A stretch of DNA of 25,989 nucleotides from Lingula anatina (taxonomy: Eukaryota; Brachiopoda; Lingulata; Lingulida; Lingulidae). Made by a program: the position numbers and the translations under genes. The notes under the pieces were generated by a model. It saw only the letters and a program-made list of their open reading frames with translations. It searched no databases and was not told where the DNA came from. The stretch covers positions 226,122-252,110 of the forward strand of contig NW_019775687.1 in NCBI RefSeq assembly GCF_001039355.2, written 5' to 3'. Positions 20,201 through 25,989 of this stretch are shown piece after piece; positions within the stretch are counted from its first letter, which is position 1, and every line of letters starts with the position of its first letter.

Positions 20201-22625
20201 TGCACAGCCACACATTATAACATTTGATTCCAATTAATTTGTTAATTTTGACCTTTAAAAAGTTAATCATCTGTCATGCAGTCAATTATTATTATTGCTG
20301 CACGTGGTGTCTTGACATTGTTTTGACAGGACGTTTTGTAAAAGAGGATATCCATCCTGTAATATATTTTAGCTTATTTTCATGTTAATTTTGAAATTAG
20401 GAAAAGAGCACCAAGGTTGATTAGCAATCAAATAAATAAATAAATGAATTCATATGCCTTTAAACCAAATGTAAGACTGCTGTTGTCATGGTATGGTACG
20501 TCATATATAGCTCCATACTCAAGCTGATGCCTGACTGACATAAATAAAACATGAAAAACTGGTCCAACTGATCAGCAAAGGTTGTTTAACAAATCTGTCT
20601 ACACGAGCTGGGACATTTTAAAAAGATTTGAGAAATTTGGCATTTTTGTAGTCACAAGAGATATATTAGTTAATTTCAAATATGGCTTGCATTAAGAGGT
20701 GTGAAGGCAGGGCAGTAAAAGGTGCAGAAAATTTCTATGTTCTTTCAGTTACTTGGTTAGTTCTGAATATTTTTTATGCATGACAGTATAAAAACACAAT
20801 GAAAAGAAGATTTACATATTGTACGCATGTAATATACTACAATTTCTTAAGATGTTTTGGATATATATACATATATATAGTGTAAAAGTATGTTGTTCTG
20901 TTTTCCAGTGCTGATAGATTCATCTAAAAGAGGAGATTTAGTCAGGGTAAGTGTCATATCAGAAGGATATCATGACTGTTTAAAACCTTGGTCATGATTG
21001 AATTTATGAACTCATAAAATGGCCAAGTAAAAGTACTTCTTGATTAGACATAAGAATTATAACAAGGTAAACAACCTCTGTTAAAATTATTCCATCATTG
21101 AAAGCTGTGCTTTTTTTTAACAAGATAATGGAGCTTCATCGTGGAGGTGCAAACCTGTTAGCAACTGATCAGTATGGCATGACTGCATTACATCATGCAT
21201 CACGTTTCGGGCATAAAGAGGTTGTCAAGTTCCTCATAGAGAATGGTAGGTGATCTCTAAATCTTTTCTTTTTTCAGAAGGCAAAATATTAAAGGAACAA
21301 GTAAGATGAAGAAATGGATTACAAAATTTGATTATGGATTTTCTGATTAATTTTCTTCAGGTTGCATTCTAAATAAACATGGCTTGTTTTTTTTACAATG
21401 GTAATTGTTTTATCCAGAGCATGGATGAGTACTTTTCAAATAAGTTTATAATACATGGCCTCTATAGACATTTTTGCAATGTAAAAAAAAAATAAATAAA
21501 TAAAGGATACAACTGTGTTGAAATTACAGGCAAATTAAAGGTTTTATTTATATTGCAGCACCACCTGTCATTTTAGATATTGTGGATCTAGAAAAGTAAG
21601 TTTCTGAAAATTTTTTTTATCATAAGTCATACATATTTGAAACTTATGTGGATTTAAGTTATAAACCAAGATTCAAGAAAATTGTTACAATAAATCTCTG
21701 AAAACTTACTTGTGAACTTGAAATGTCCTCAGGGTAATTCTTGTCTACATATTTTCACCCTGCCAGGTATGTGCCATTATTCTCCCATTGCATAGAAAAC
21801 AGTTGGTAAATGTTGACATATTGATGCATTATTTTTATAATATGTGATATGCTTTTTTATTCCAGAGGCCAGACGGCCCTCCACAAGGCTGCCTGGTATC
21901 AGCGTCGCACCATCTGCTGTATGTTGGTGGCAGCAGGGGCATCACTCACTAAGAAGGACTACCAGGTCAGCAACAATACCTCATGGTTTTCTGGCGTGAA
22001 TACTTATTAAGGGTCAATTAGATCAATCTTGGTGGAAGAGGTGATTCAGATTGCAATCAAGCCAGTAAATGCACAGCATTAGTATTAGCTACTTTCAGCT
22101 TATTGTAAAAAGTGTAATTTCCAGAATGCGAGCAATCTGCAAATACATAGCACCTCTTGGCAAGTTGACAATAAGCACTTCTAATGCCCTTAGAGTATTC
22201 CTACCTAATATGAACAAGCTACCTTTTGTCAGTTGAATCACCCATGGTTGTTACTTTCTGTTGTCTTCTTACAGTGTATTTTAGGATGGCTGTTTTTCAA
22301 GTGCTAGTCAGACTAATTTAGACTTAAATGCAGAACTGCATAATCCAATGTAACAATAAACACAAGATCAATTTCAGATAAAGTGATTAATAGTACATGT
22401 TGATTGAAAATTAAATGCCATTTGCATGTCGGTATTAACAACTGTACATTATTTTTATGCTTTTCGGATAGCACATGGTTAACCGTGTTTCCTTGTGTTC
22501 TCTTACAGGGCAATACTCCCAGGTTACAAGCTCTAAAAGCAGAAGACATGGAGCTGGCTGCTTACTTAGAGAGCCAGGAACATTTTCAGCTGGTTGTGTC
22601 TGAAGATCACGAGACTGCAGTGTAA
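920..22625 (+). CDS. DGKZ: Diacylglycerol kinase zeta/iota (type IV DGK), 5'-partial, 22 constitutive exons plus 3 candidate cassettes
   Basis: The enzyme phosphorylates diacylglycerol to phosphatidic acid with ATP, ending DAG signalling to C1-domain proteins at membranes and in the nucleus. Joined exons: 920-976, 2678-2746, 3132-3164, 3981-4133, 5344-5585, 5997-6171, 6354-6424, 6752-6912, 7229-7284, 7510-7572, 8069-8248, 8468-8667, 13327-13424, 13638-13717, 13977-14043, 14170-14443, 19703-19839, 20909-20946, 21125-21245, 21559-21595, 21866-21965, 22509-22625. They total 2529 nt, 842 codons plus stop, with all phases compatible. Visible-protein order: end of C1-1 (1-19), extended C1-2 (about 20-95), basic MARCKS-like segment (105-125), catalytic domain from residue 143 with CGGDGT at 200-205 and [11 protein letters not shown] at 227-237, accessory catalytic domain (about 301-470), linker, ankyrin repeats (about 706-830), terminal ETAV. 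C1-2, MARCKS-like segment, ankyrins and ETAV together define type IV DGKs; vertebrate DGKZ and DGKI are paralogues, so this is probably the single pre-duplication orthologue. The start codon is not in the window. Confidence 0.95.
977..2677. other. DGK intron
   Basis: Holds the 1142-1458 MITE, a T10/G10 homopolymer stretch near 1711-1730 and a minus-strand coding-like open stretch at 2136-2360 (see findings). Nothing else was recognised. Confidence 0.7.
1142..1458. mobile_element. Foldback MITE with 5-bp target duplication
   Basis: The ends are perfect inverted repeats for 22 bp beginning CAGGCCTACCCAACTACCAG. The similarity continues, imperfectly, for about 110 bp into each arm, leaving a central spacer of roughly 95 bp. 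ATTTC flanks the element on both sides (1137-1141 and 1459-1463). No transposase is present. The CAGG terminus and 5-bp duplication hint at a hAT-type relative, but the superfamily is not certain. Confidence 0.88.
2678..2746 (+). CDS. DGKZ: DGK exon: start of second C1 domain
   Basis: Acceptor ATTTCAG and donor GTAAGT enclose 23 codons, phase 0 at both ends. The product contains [18 protein letters not shown], the start of the second zinc-binding C1 finger: its first His ligand and a CxxC pair. This [13 protein letters not shown] block is a hallmark of zeta/iota DGKs. Confidence 0.93.
3132..3164 (+). CDS. DGKZ: DGK micro-exon (33 nt) within second C1 domain
   Basis: Eleven codons, [11 protein letters not shown], sit between acceptor TTTCAG and donor GTGAGG, phase 0. 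It joins the KCKQCGK of the previous exon to [10 protein letters not shown] of the next, matching the spacing of the family's second C1 finger exactly. A TG microsatellite begins about 30 bases after the donor. Confidence 0.9.
3198..3271. repeat. (TG)n microsatellite, interrupted
   Basis: TG units from 3198, interrupted by GCGCG near 3228-3232 and GCGC near 3242-3245, then a second short TG run ending near 3271. Confidence 0.93.
3981..4133 (+). CDS. DGKZ: DGK exon: rest of second (extended) C1 domain
   Basis: Fifty-one codons between acceptor AATTCCAG and donor GTATAT, phase 0. The product carries SCSWC, YH, TC and QC, the remaining zinc ligands, and ends with the extended-C1 tail (IIIPPSWI) typical of DGKs. 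C1-2 of type IV DGKs supports catalysis and membrane targeting rather than classical phorbol-ester binding (family knowledge). Confidence 0.95.
4134..5343. other. DGK intron
   Basis: AT-rich, with a short TTG run near 5211-5225. No coding-like or repeat structure was recognised on either strand. Confidence 0.6.
5344..5585 (+). CDS. DGKZ: DGK exon: MARCKS-like basic segment and start of catalytic domain
   Basis: Begins after an AG at 5342-5343 and ends before GTAAGT, leaving phase 2. The first 21 residues are rich in Lys/Arg with embedded Ser ([17 protein letters not shown]). This is the position of the MARCKS phosphorylation-site-like segment that acts as a nuclear localisation signal and PKC target in DGK zeta. 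The kinase domain then starts with [18 protein letters not shown] and [14 protein letters not shown]. The acceptor's pyrimidine tract is weak (AATTCATTTGAAG). Confidence 0.93.
5997..6171 (+). CDS. DGKZ: DGK exon: catalytic core with GGDGT nucleotide-binding loop
   Basis: Acceptor CCCTTTTCAG, donor GTAAGT; starts in phase 2 and ends in phase 0. Encodes [19 protein letters not shown] and [17 protein letters not shown], the glycine-rich nucleotide-binding loop and second conserved block of the DAGK catalytic domain. The residue after GGDGT is Ala, where family members mostly carry Val. An upstream AG at 5973-5974 would give an incompatible frame. Confidence 0.95.
6354..6424 (+). CDS. DGKZ: DGK exon: catalytic domain, GYTDEP block
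   Basis: Acceptor GTTTTTCAG and donor GTCAGT, entering at phase 0 and leaving at phase 2. Encodes [24 protein letters not shown], the conserved end of the first catalytic subdomain. Confidence 0.93.
6752..6912 (+). CDS. DGKZ: DGK exon: acidic insert and start of accessory catalytic domain
   Basis: Acceptor ATTGCTAG, donor GTCAGT; the joined codon restores Arg before Trp. Encodes an acidic, variable loop ([11 protein letters not shown]) and then [20 protein letters not shown], the start of the DAGK accessory domain that packs against the catalytic core. Confidence 0.93.
7229..7284 (+). CDS. DGKZ: DGK exon: accessory domain, [12 protein letters not shown]
   Basis: Acceptor ACCTTTCAG and donor GTAAGT. 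The split Glu codon reads through into [18 protein letters not shown], a highly conserved DGK block. 56 nt, entering at phase 1 and leaving at phase 0. Confidence 0.93.
7510..7572 (+). CDS. DGKZ: DGK exon: accessory domain, [12 protein letters not shown]
   Basis: Acceptor TTGTTGCAG, donor GTAGGC, 21 codons, phase 0 at both ends. The first residues (AGGRDLLRR) differ from the vertebrate sequence; the [12 protein letters not shown] half is conserved. Confidence 0.9.
8069..8248 (+). CDS. DGKZ: DGK exon: accessory domain, [15 protein letters not shown]
   Basis: Acceptor TATTCTAG, donor GTAATT, exactly 60 codons, phase 0. Encodes [34 protein letters not shown] and [19 protein letters not shown], all strongly conserved blocks of the accessory domain. 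Confidence 0.95.
8468..8667 (+). CDS. DGKZ: DGK exon: end of accessory catalytic domain
   Basis: Acceptor TATTTGCAG, donor GTATGT, leaving phase 2. Encodes [15 protein letters not shown], the [12 protein letters not shown] block and the basic tail QKPKRRGS that closes the DAGK accessory domain. It is followed by the largest intron in the window, which holds the antisense RAP1-like exons. Confidence 0.95.
9752..11140. mobile_element. Non-autonomous DNA transposon with GGCCCAGTTGCACCAA inverted termini
   Basis: The left end GGCCCAGTTGCACCAA (9752-9767) is the exact reverse complement of the right end (11125-11140). CTG flanks both sides (9749-9751, 11141-11143). Including one more base on each side gives a GGGCCC palindrome, so the duplication could also be 1-2 bp. 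GCACCAA-type motifs recur subterminally (about 9844 and 11046). The 1.39-kb interior has no long open frame. The termini resemble those of PIF/Harbinger or ISL2EU-type elements, a tentative assignment. Confidence 0.7.
11164..11212. repeat. Compound poly(C)-(AC)n microsatellite
   Basis: A C-homopolymer from about 11165 is followed by AC dinucleotides to 11212, starting about 20 bases beyond the right end of the 9752-11140 element. Confidence 0.95.
11408..11540 (-). CDS. TERF2IP: RAP1-like Myb exon B (recognition helix)
   Basis: The acceptor TTCAATTCATCAG starts this 133-nt exon in phase 0. [17 protein letters not shown] is the third-helix signature of RAP1 Myb domains and continues [13 protein letters not shown]. 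The end at GTAGTT is less certain: reading on gives [14 protein letters not shown] and a stop, so this could also be a terminal exon. Confidence 0.65.
11408..12121 (-). CDS. TERF2IP: RAP1/TERF2IP-like Myb domain, two spliced exons, partial nested antisense gene
   Basis: RAP1 is a shelterin component that associates with telomeres through TRF2 in vertebrates and carries BRCT, Myb and C-terminal RCT domains. Minus-strand exons 12121-12007 (one base plus 38 codons) and 11540-11408 (44 codons plus one base) join in phase. They give a Myb domain running from [19 protein letters not shown] through [12 protein letters not shown] into [17 protein letters not shown]. The GN..WK.MEK..(L/I)T.HSWQS.K..Y..H pattern aligns without gaps to the RAP1 Myb. 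Splice sites: acceptor GGTGATTTAG, internal GTATGT...TCATCAG, exit GTAGTT. It lies antisense inside the DGK intron 8668-13326. The BRCT part would be at higher coordinates, in or beyond the N gap. No RCT exon was found downstream; without the exit splice the frame ends at a stop near 11367. Alternatives are a gene fragment or another RAP1-Myb protein. Confidence 0.65.
11862..11920. repeat. Degenerate GGTA/GATA tetranucleotide repeat
   Basis: AGTAGGTAGGCAGGCAGGTA followed by GATGGATAGATAGGTAGGAA and similar units; 4-bp periodicity with frequent substitutions. Confidence 0.8.
12007..12121 (-). CDS. TERF2IP: RAP1-like Myb exon A (helices 1-2)
   Basis: A pyrimidine-rich stretch (minus strand of 12135-12180) and TTTAG precede the exon; the donor is GTATGT. 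115 nt, entering with two bases of a codon already used and ending in phase 0. Encodes [38 protein letters not shown]. The Trp in VWKDMEK is the conserved second-helix tryptophan of the Myb fold. Confidence 0.65.
12181..13110. other. Assembly gap (Ns)
   Basis: 930 undetermined bases. The right edge abuts a C-homopolymer and CA repeat. The left edge is the A/C-rich complement of the pyrimidine tract upstream of the RAP1-like exon A. Apparent open frames across the gap are artefacts. Confidence 1.
13111..13139. repeat. Compound poly(C)-(CA)n microsatellite at gap edge
   Basis: Thirteen C residues then CA units, the same composition and orientation as the repeat at 11164-11212. Confidence 0.93.
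13327..13424 (+). CDS. DGKZ: DGK exon: post-catalytic linker, [12 protein letters not shown]
   Basis: The acceptor CCATTTTCAG completes an Asp codon split from the previous exon; donor GTGAGT. Encodes [20 protein letters not shown], the conserved post-catalytic segment of zeta/iota kinases. A second AG, 21 nt upstream (exon start 13306), is also in frame and would add seven residues. Confidence 0.9.
13638..13717 (+). CDS. DGKZ: DGK exon: [21 protein letters not shown]
   Basis: Acceptor TTGTTCCAG, donor GTATTT; starts in phase 1 and ends in phase 0. Corresponds to the VPLG..VV..DSDLE segment C-terminal to the catalytic region in zeta/iota kinases. Confidence 0.9.
13977..14043 (+). CDS. DGKZ: DGK exon: [11 protein letters not shown] segment
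   Basis: Acceptor CATTTCAG, donor GTAAGT, 22 codons plus one base. [11 protein letters not shown] is a conserved motif of type IV kinases and reads directly into the [16 protein letters not shown] of the next exon. Confidence 0.9.
14170..14443 (+). CDS. DGKZ: DGK exon: [18 protein letters not shown] and start of variable linker
   Basis: Acceptor TTTTTCAACCCAG and donor GTAGGT, leaving phase 2. The first 40 residues ([34 protein letters not shown]) are conserved. The rest is a Pro/Ser-rich, poorly conserved linker ending [13 protein letters not shown] earlier in the exon, after CCCAG near 14434, could act as an alternative donor. Confidence 0.92.
15315..15380 (+). CDS. DGKZ: Candidate DGK cassette exon 1 (66 nt, phase 2-2)
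   Basis: A strong pyrimidine tract (TTTTTGTTTTTCTTTCATAAAG) precedes 66 nt in the gene's frame encoding [21 protein letters not shown], and the donor is AG|GTTGGA. Length is a multiple of three and the entry and exit phases equal those of the flanking junction, so it can be included or skipped without frame change. The base composition is richer in GC than the surrounding intron. Inference, not shown to be transcribed. Confidence 0.55.
15835..16064. mobile_element. 230-bp MITE with TTA target duplication
   Basis: The termini GACCTTTTCA and TGAAAAGGTC are exact inverted repeats. Imperfect similarity extends about 70 bp, including CTTTGAGAG paired with CTCTCAAAG. TTA flanks both ends (15832-15834, 16065-16067). 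A 3-bp TTA duplication with G...C termini is typical of Tourist/PIF-Harbinger MITEs. The centre holds a long poly(T). Confidence 0.82.
17113..17214 (+). CDS. DGKZ: Candidate DGK cassette exon 2 (102 nt, phase 2-2)
   Basis: Acceptor TGTATTTTCAG and donor AG|GTTGGG bound 102 nt. They read in the gene's frame as [18 protein letters not shown] followed by [14 protein letters not shown]. Symmetric phase and GC-richer codons than the neighbourhood argue for a skippable exon. The +3 and +4 donor bases are non-consensus, as in cassette 1. I do not recognise the peptide. Confidence 0.5.
17927..17950. repeat. Perfect 24-bp palindrome
   Basis: The half-site TCATTTGTAAAA is followed directly by its reverse complement with no spacer. 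AT-rich; function unknown. Confidence 0.85.
18277..18363 (+). CDS. DGKZ: Candidate DGK cassette exon 3 (87 nt, phase 2-2)
   Basis: Acceptor TTCAATAG and donor GTAGTG bound 87 nt that keep frame on both sides. The sequence reads [17 protein letters not shown] and then [11 protein letters not shown], a Pro/Ser segment followed by a basic helix-like stretch. If the donor is not used, the next codons are CGG TAG. This exon can therefore also act as an alternative terminal exon giving a protein without ankyrin repeats or PDZ ligand. Confidence 0.55.
18517..18661. mobile_element. Possible 145-bp inverted-repeat element
   Basis: CAGGGTTTCCA at the left end and its exact complement TGGAAACCCTG at the right, with a further GATTTCAA / TTGAAAATC match inside each arm. 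No clean target duplication was found, so this may be a decayed hAT-like MITE or chance. Confidence 0.45.
19703..19839 (+). CDS. DGKZ: DGK exon: Ser/Thr/Pro-rich linker
   Basis: Acceptor TATATATATCAG (a TA-rich rather than C-rich tract) and donor GTAAGT. Encodes [18 protein letters not shown] and a Val/Thr-rich tail before the ankyrin region. Phase is compatible both with 14443 directly and with any of the three cassettes. Confidence 0.85.
20909..20946 (+). CDS. DGKZ: DGK micro-exon (38 nt): entry into ankyrin region
   Basis: Acceptor GTTTTCCAG, donor GTAAGT. Encodes [13 protein letters not shown], equivalent to the ELIEAAKRND segment that opens the ankyrin repeats of DGK zeta. Confidence 0.88.
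21125..21245 (+). CDS. DGKZ: DGK exon: ankyrin repeats
   Basis: Acceptor TTTTTTTTAACAAG, donor GTAGGT. Encodes [18 protein letters not shown] and [20 protein letters not shown], a canonical ankyrin repeat with the TALHHA signature. Confidence 0.92.
21559..21595 (+). CDS. DGKZ: DGK micro-exon (37 nt): [10 protein letters not shown] between ankyrin repeats
   Basis: Acceptor ATATTGCAG, donor [19 protein letters not shown] matches the APPEILD segment between repeats in zeta/iota kinases. It links phase 1 to phase 2. Confidence 0.9.
21866..21965 (+). CDS. DGKZ: DGK exon: ankyrin repeat [18 protein letters not shown]
   Basis: Acceptor TTTTTTATTCCAG, donor GTCAGC. Encodes [18 protein letters not shown] and the [15 protein letters not shown] end, a further ankyrin repeat conserved with DGK zeta. 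Confidence 0.93.
22509..22625 (+). CDS. DGKZ: DGK terminal exon: last ankyrin helix and ETAV PDZ ligand, stop TAA
   Basis: Acceptor TGTTCTCTTACAG; 38 codons and TAA. Encodes [20 protein letters not shown] and ends EDHETAV. The last four residues form a class I PDZ ligand (S/T-x-hydrophobic). In DGK zeta the same ETAV tail binds syntrophins and sorting nexin 27 (family knowledge). Confidence 0.95.
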   Translation, partial: GNTPRLQALKAEDMELAAYLESQEHFQLVVSEDHETAV

Positions 22626-25035
22626 CAGTGTTGTTTTGCAAGGAGTTCATAGCATTTGGTTATTGGGGTTTAGCTTCAAACATTGTGAATTTGTTCATCA
22701 TAAGAAGTGATTTTGAGTTGAAAAACTTTCAGACTCGGTAGTACTTCATGATATATTTATTGGAAAGGACTACCAGACAAAGATTTTGCAGAAAATGTTT
22801 ATCCTAAGAAATGTTTTATAGAGTAAAAGAAAATGAAATTATGGCTTTTACTAAAAGGGACAAATTAAGTTGTGAGAGGAAGATGCAAGAAACATTTTAA
22901 AATGAGAAAATTCTGTAATGTGGTCCTAACCTTCGTATTGTGAAAGAGAAACAGTACGCGTGTGTGAGTTTTTTGAAAGAACAAGTGTAAGCAGTTAAGA
23001 GTTAATGCAGAATATGTAGTGTTCTGTTGTGGATATGCAGTCATTTATCTGTGAAGGGAGAAATGGCACACTGTGATGTACTAGTACTGCATGGAACACA
23101 GACAAATATAGAGATGTTGTTGTCAAAGATGACGATGCAAGCATTATTACATAATATCTCTTACCTGCACTGTATTGCATACAACTATTTTAACCAAAAA
23201 ATGAAAAATTGTTGACATTGTACAGATTAACATAATGTACCTGTGTGTATGCAGTGATGTCTTTATCTTCTGCACAATATATATGTTGGTCATGAAGAGT
23301 CTAATAATGTACTTACTGTACTAGAAATTTAAGTATATTAACCCATAGCATTTTTGGAAGCATTCCAACAGCTCAAGTTTCCCAAATGATATTTAATGCA
23401 ATGATTATACTCTATGGAATTGTACAATTATTTCTGTGTATAGAAGTAAAAATTAAGTGGATGCAATGGTTCTACAGCAACTGGAAAGCAGTATTGTACT
23501 TGATGCAGGATTTATTTTGTTATTTCTAAGTACAAGGCAACAGACAGCCTGAATAATCTGATTGAAGCCAGTTTATTGAATTTTCATTGCTGGTTTGTTT
23601 TCTGTGTTTTGTTCACCTCTCAGTGCTAACAAGGTTGCCAGTCATCATATCTAATGAGGCATTTTAGCCCAAATCATTTCCCAGCTGGGACAGTTTGGTG
23701 ACAATTCGCACAAAGCACATAATTTTGTCCACTGGTAACTTTTAAAGTCAAATGTCATTCTTGCTTGTATCATCGAACAGCATTTGATTAGACAATTGTC
23801 AGATTGTGATATTTCTTCAAACAAGTTGTTGGCATCCATGTTACATTCTCTGGTACAGTGATTTGCTAGGTAAAACTTTCATATCAAGCTGGACTTGAAT
23901 GACTTATTTAATACTAATTAGAAAGTTTTTTAATTAAGATTAATTTATTTGAAATATTTTACTAATTCTAGAAGTGAAAAAAAAACACCAGACATTGTCA
24001 GGATAAATAACTTAAATGATGCCACAGCATTGTGCATTTATGCACTTTAAATGTTTATTAAGTAATTGTTCTCAGTATTCTTCTCTGTCTCTAGCTTATC
24101 AATATATGTTAAGAATTAGAATAAGTGTTTTGTTTTATCATGCGTACCCATAATTAAAAGTCTAACTTGATAGCAGATGGGTGAAGTAATAGACTTTATT
24201 ATGATGCACTTTGAATTATCCAGTATCTTATATTGCAACTAGAATAGACAATGATTTGAATGAAAAGCTGCAGATATGATTCTTGGTACCTGAGCTTTAA
24301 GCAAATGAATTTTATGACTGTTGTATATATATATAAAGCAAACTCCTCAAGGAAAAATGTCTGCTTACTTTTTGAGTGTGGTGGTATTTCTTTAAATGGC
24401 ATGTAGCATCTTTTTTCATTCTTTTGAACAAGTTTTGTGATTGGAAAGATTGCACAGTTCATTTAGTTAATTTTCTTCAGTTACTTTCCTGTTAGGTGAA
24501 GGTTAATTTACTGGAGATTGGCTCTCCTGTTATCTATAGAAGTGATGTAAACAATGCAGTAAGCCAGAGTACTGTAACATGGAGCAAGTTTTCTTAGGGT
24601 TACTTTGAGAACATTGAGGTATATATCAGTAGATATATAAAGCAGTAGATAGTTGACATGTTTAAAATTCTTTTCCCCTTTATGATTTATTCTAGTCAGT
24701 ATATCAGTGACTTTGCTTCATTTTAAGCTTCATGATAACTCATTTAATTGCAAATAAAAGCTAGCAGGGCACTGACTGTTCCCACCTGTGAAGCACATGC
24801 TTAAACAGATGCAACCTTCTTGTATCTTGTGCTGCTTTTGTAATAGTAGAGTAATTAAGAAGGTTGTAGGTCTTAGGTGATTTTGTTTAATATGGCTTTA
24901 GGTTGTCTTGAAATCCCAGCATGAGCAAAGAACACACTGTGGTTGTGCTGACCTGGTAATATATTCAGAAGACCTATTTTGATATTCCTTATATAAAAAA
25001 ACAATTTTTAATAATAAAAAAATTAACCCAAGCCC
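22626..25035 (+). other. DGK 3' UTR with candidate poly(A) signals
   Basis: No splice-flanked coding sequence follows the stop. The region is AT-rich, with several ATTTA pentamers and a Pumilio-type TGTATATA at 24322-24329. AATAAA hexamers occur at 24753-24758 and 25013-25018, the second near an A-rich stretch. A UTR of about 2.1 or 2.4 kb is therefore plausible. The exact end is inferred only. Confidence 0.5.
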
Positions 25036-25989
25036 TCGCTGAAGTTGATCGTTTATTTTTTATTAGTTATTTCTATTTAACTTCATTATAATTTACAGCA
25101 TATGTGTGTGGACAATCAGTTTTAAAACAACTGGACAGGTGAACATGACAAGAATTCTCCATTGCTCTTCCGCATATAGGTCTGGCTTGGGTGACCTACA
25201 TCAGGTTACTTTTTAGAGATATCTTCTCTGTAGCAATCATTCTAACCAGCTGCACCACATAATTTTCCATCAGGAGTTTACCAGAGAAAGTGTAAGATGA
25301 TAGTACTTCTTTCCCTTCTATTGATTTAAGTTTAAAAATTGCAAGACCCAAAATGCAATTAAGACATTTTTGTTAATGTAACTCACAAAAGGTTCCAATT
25401 TCCAGAGCCTTTGCAACTAAGTCCATTTAATTGGCTTTGTTGATACTAGACAAGTTGGATTCCTTTTTTCAACTTTTTAAAACAGTGTAATCTGTCATAT
25501 TTTTTTGTTTCAGATTTCACCTGTACCTTCAAAATTAATAACACAAATTTCACTTAAAATATTTTTATTGCAACTGGATAATTCATAAGCTGTATGAGAA
25601 TGACAAAAAATTGATGTGTGACATGAATGAATGGAAAACATATTGCATTTCCTCTTTAACATAAACATACTTCATAGTAATAGATAAATATATACAAAAT
25701 TCATACTTTTAAAAAATATACCACCAGACTTAAACTGCATCATACACAGTAGTACTAAAAGGACAAGGTGTCTGTCTAGTACCCATTATCTTGCTGAGAC
25801 GGAGACAACAGTTTTGTATGGCAATTACAGAATGTATAAGAATGAATTCATGCACCATTTATGTCCCAGGAATTTCCCTTGGTCAATATCAGTGTTTTTA
25901 CAGGATTCTAAAAACACAATTCACAAAACAGAAGTTTTGCACCATACTTCCAATATTTCACATTAAAAATACTGATATAATAATAATAA
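25036..25989. other. Downstream flank, no confident gene
   Basis: AT-rich sequence after the likely DGK poly(A) site. A minus-strand open stretch ending in TAG at 25196-25198 looks weakly coding (see findings). An ATAATA run closes the window. Confidence 0.4.

Noticed and set aside
23651-23839. 62-codon minus-strand ORF with Trp/Cys-rich end in the DGK 3' UTR
   Set aside because: No recognisable domain, start context or splice sites; could be chance.
1-25989. CRISPR arrays, bacterial operons, tRNA or rRNA genes
   Set aside because: No regularly spaced repeats and no cloverleaf or rRNA sequence; the window is intron-containing animal DNA.

Overview
The window is AT-rich eukaryotic nuclear DNA: short exons with GT/AG splice sites, introns of a few hundred to several thousand bases, CA/TG microsatellites, small inverted-repeat transposons and a run of Ns (12181-13110). 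Codon-rich exons with animal-type domain architecture point to a metazoan. Gene structure and base composition suggest an invertebrate such as a mollusc or annelid, or a non-vertebrate deuterostome. The sequence alone does not settle the species.

The plus strand is almost entirely one gene, a type IV (zeta/iota class) diacylglycerol kinase. I traced 22 constitutive exons from 920 to 22625. They join in one open frame of 842 codons plus stop, with every intron phase matching. In order they encode the end of the first C1 domain, the complete extended second C1 domain, a MARCKS-like basic segment, the split kinase catalytic domain (5344-8667), a conserved linker, ankyrin repeats (about 20909-22600) and a C-terminal ETAV PDZ ligand. 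The start codon and most of the first C1 domain lie upstream of the window. Three further in-frame exons (66, 102 and 87 nt, all phase 2 at both ends) sit in the linker between 14443 and 19703 and look like alternative cassettes.

The most interesting hidden feature is on the minus strand inside the 4.66 kb intron between 8667 and 13327. Two exons (12121-12007 and 11540-11408) splice in phase into a complete RAP1/TERF2IP-type Myb domain. This implies a telomere-protein RAP1 gene, or a piece of one, nested antisense in the DGK intron. Its N-terminal BRCT exon would fall in or near the assembly gap. Its C-terminal part was not found.

The introns also carry non-autonomous DNA transposons: a 317-bp foldback element at 1142-1458 with a 5-bp target duplication, a 1.39-kb element at 9752-11140, a 230-bp element at 15835-16064 flanked by TTA, and a possible 145-bp element at 18517-18661. 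A long 3' UTR follows the stop codon, with candidate polyadenylation signals at 24753 and 25013. A short coding-like minus-strand tail near 25196-25335 may be the end of a convergent gene.
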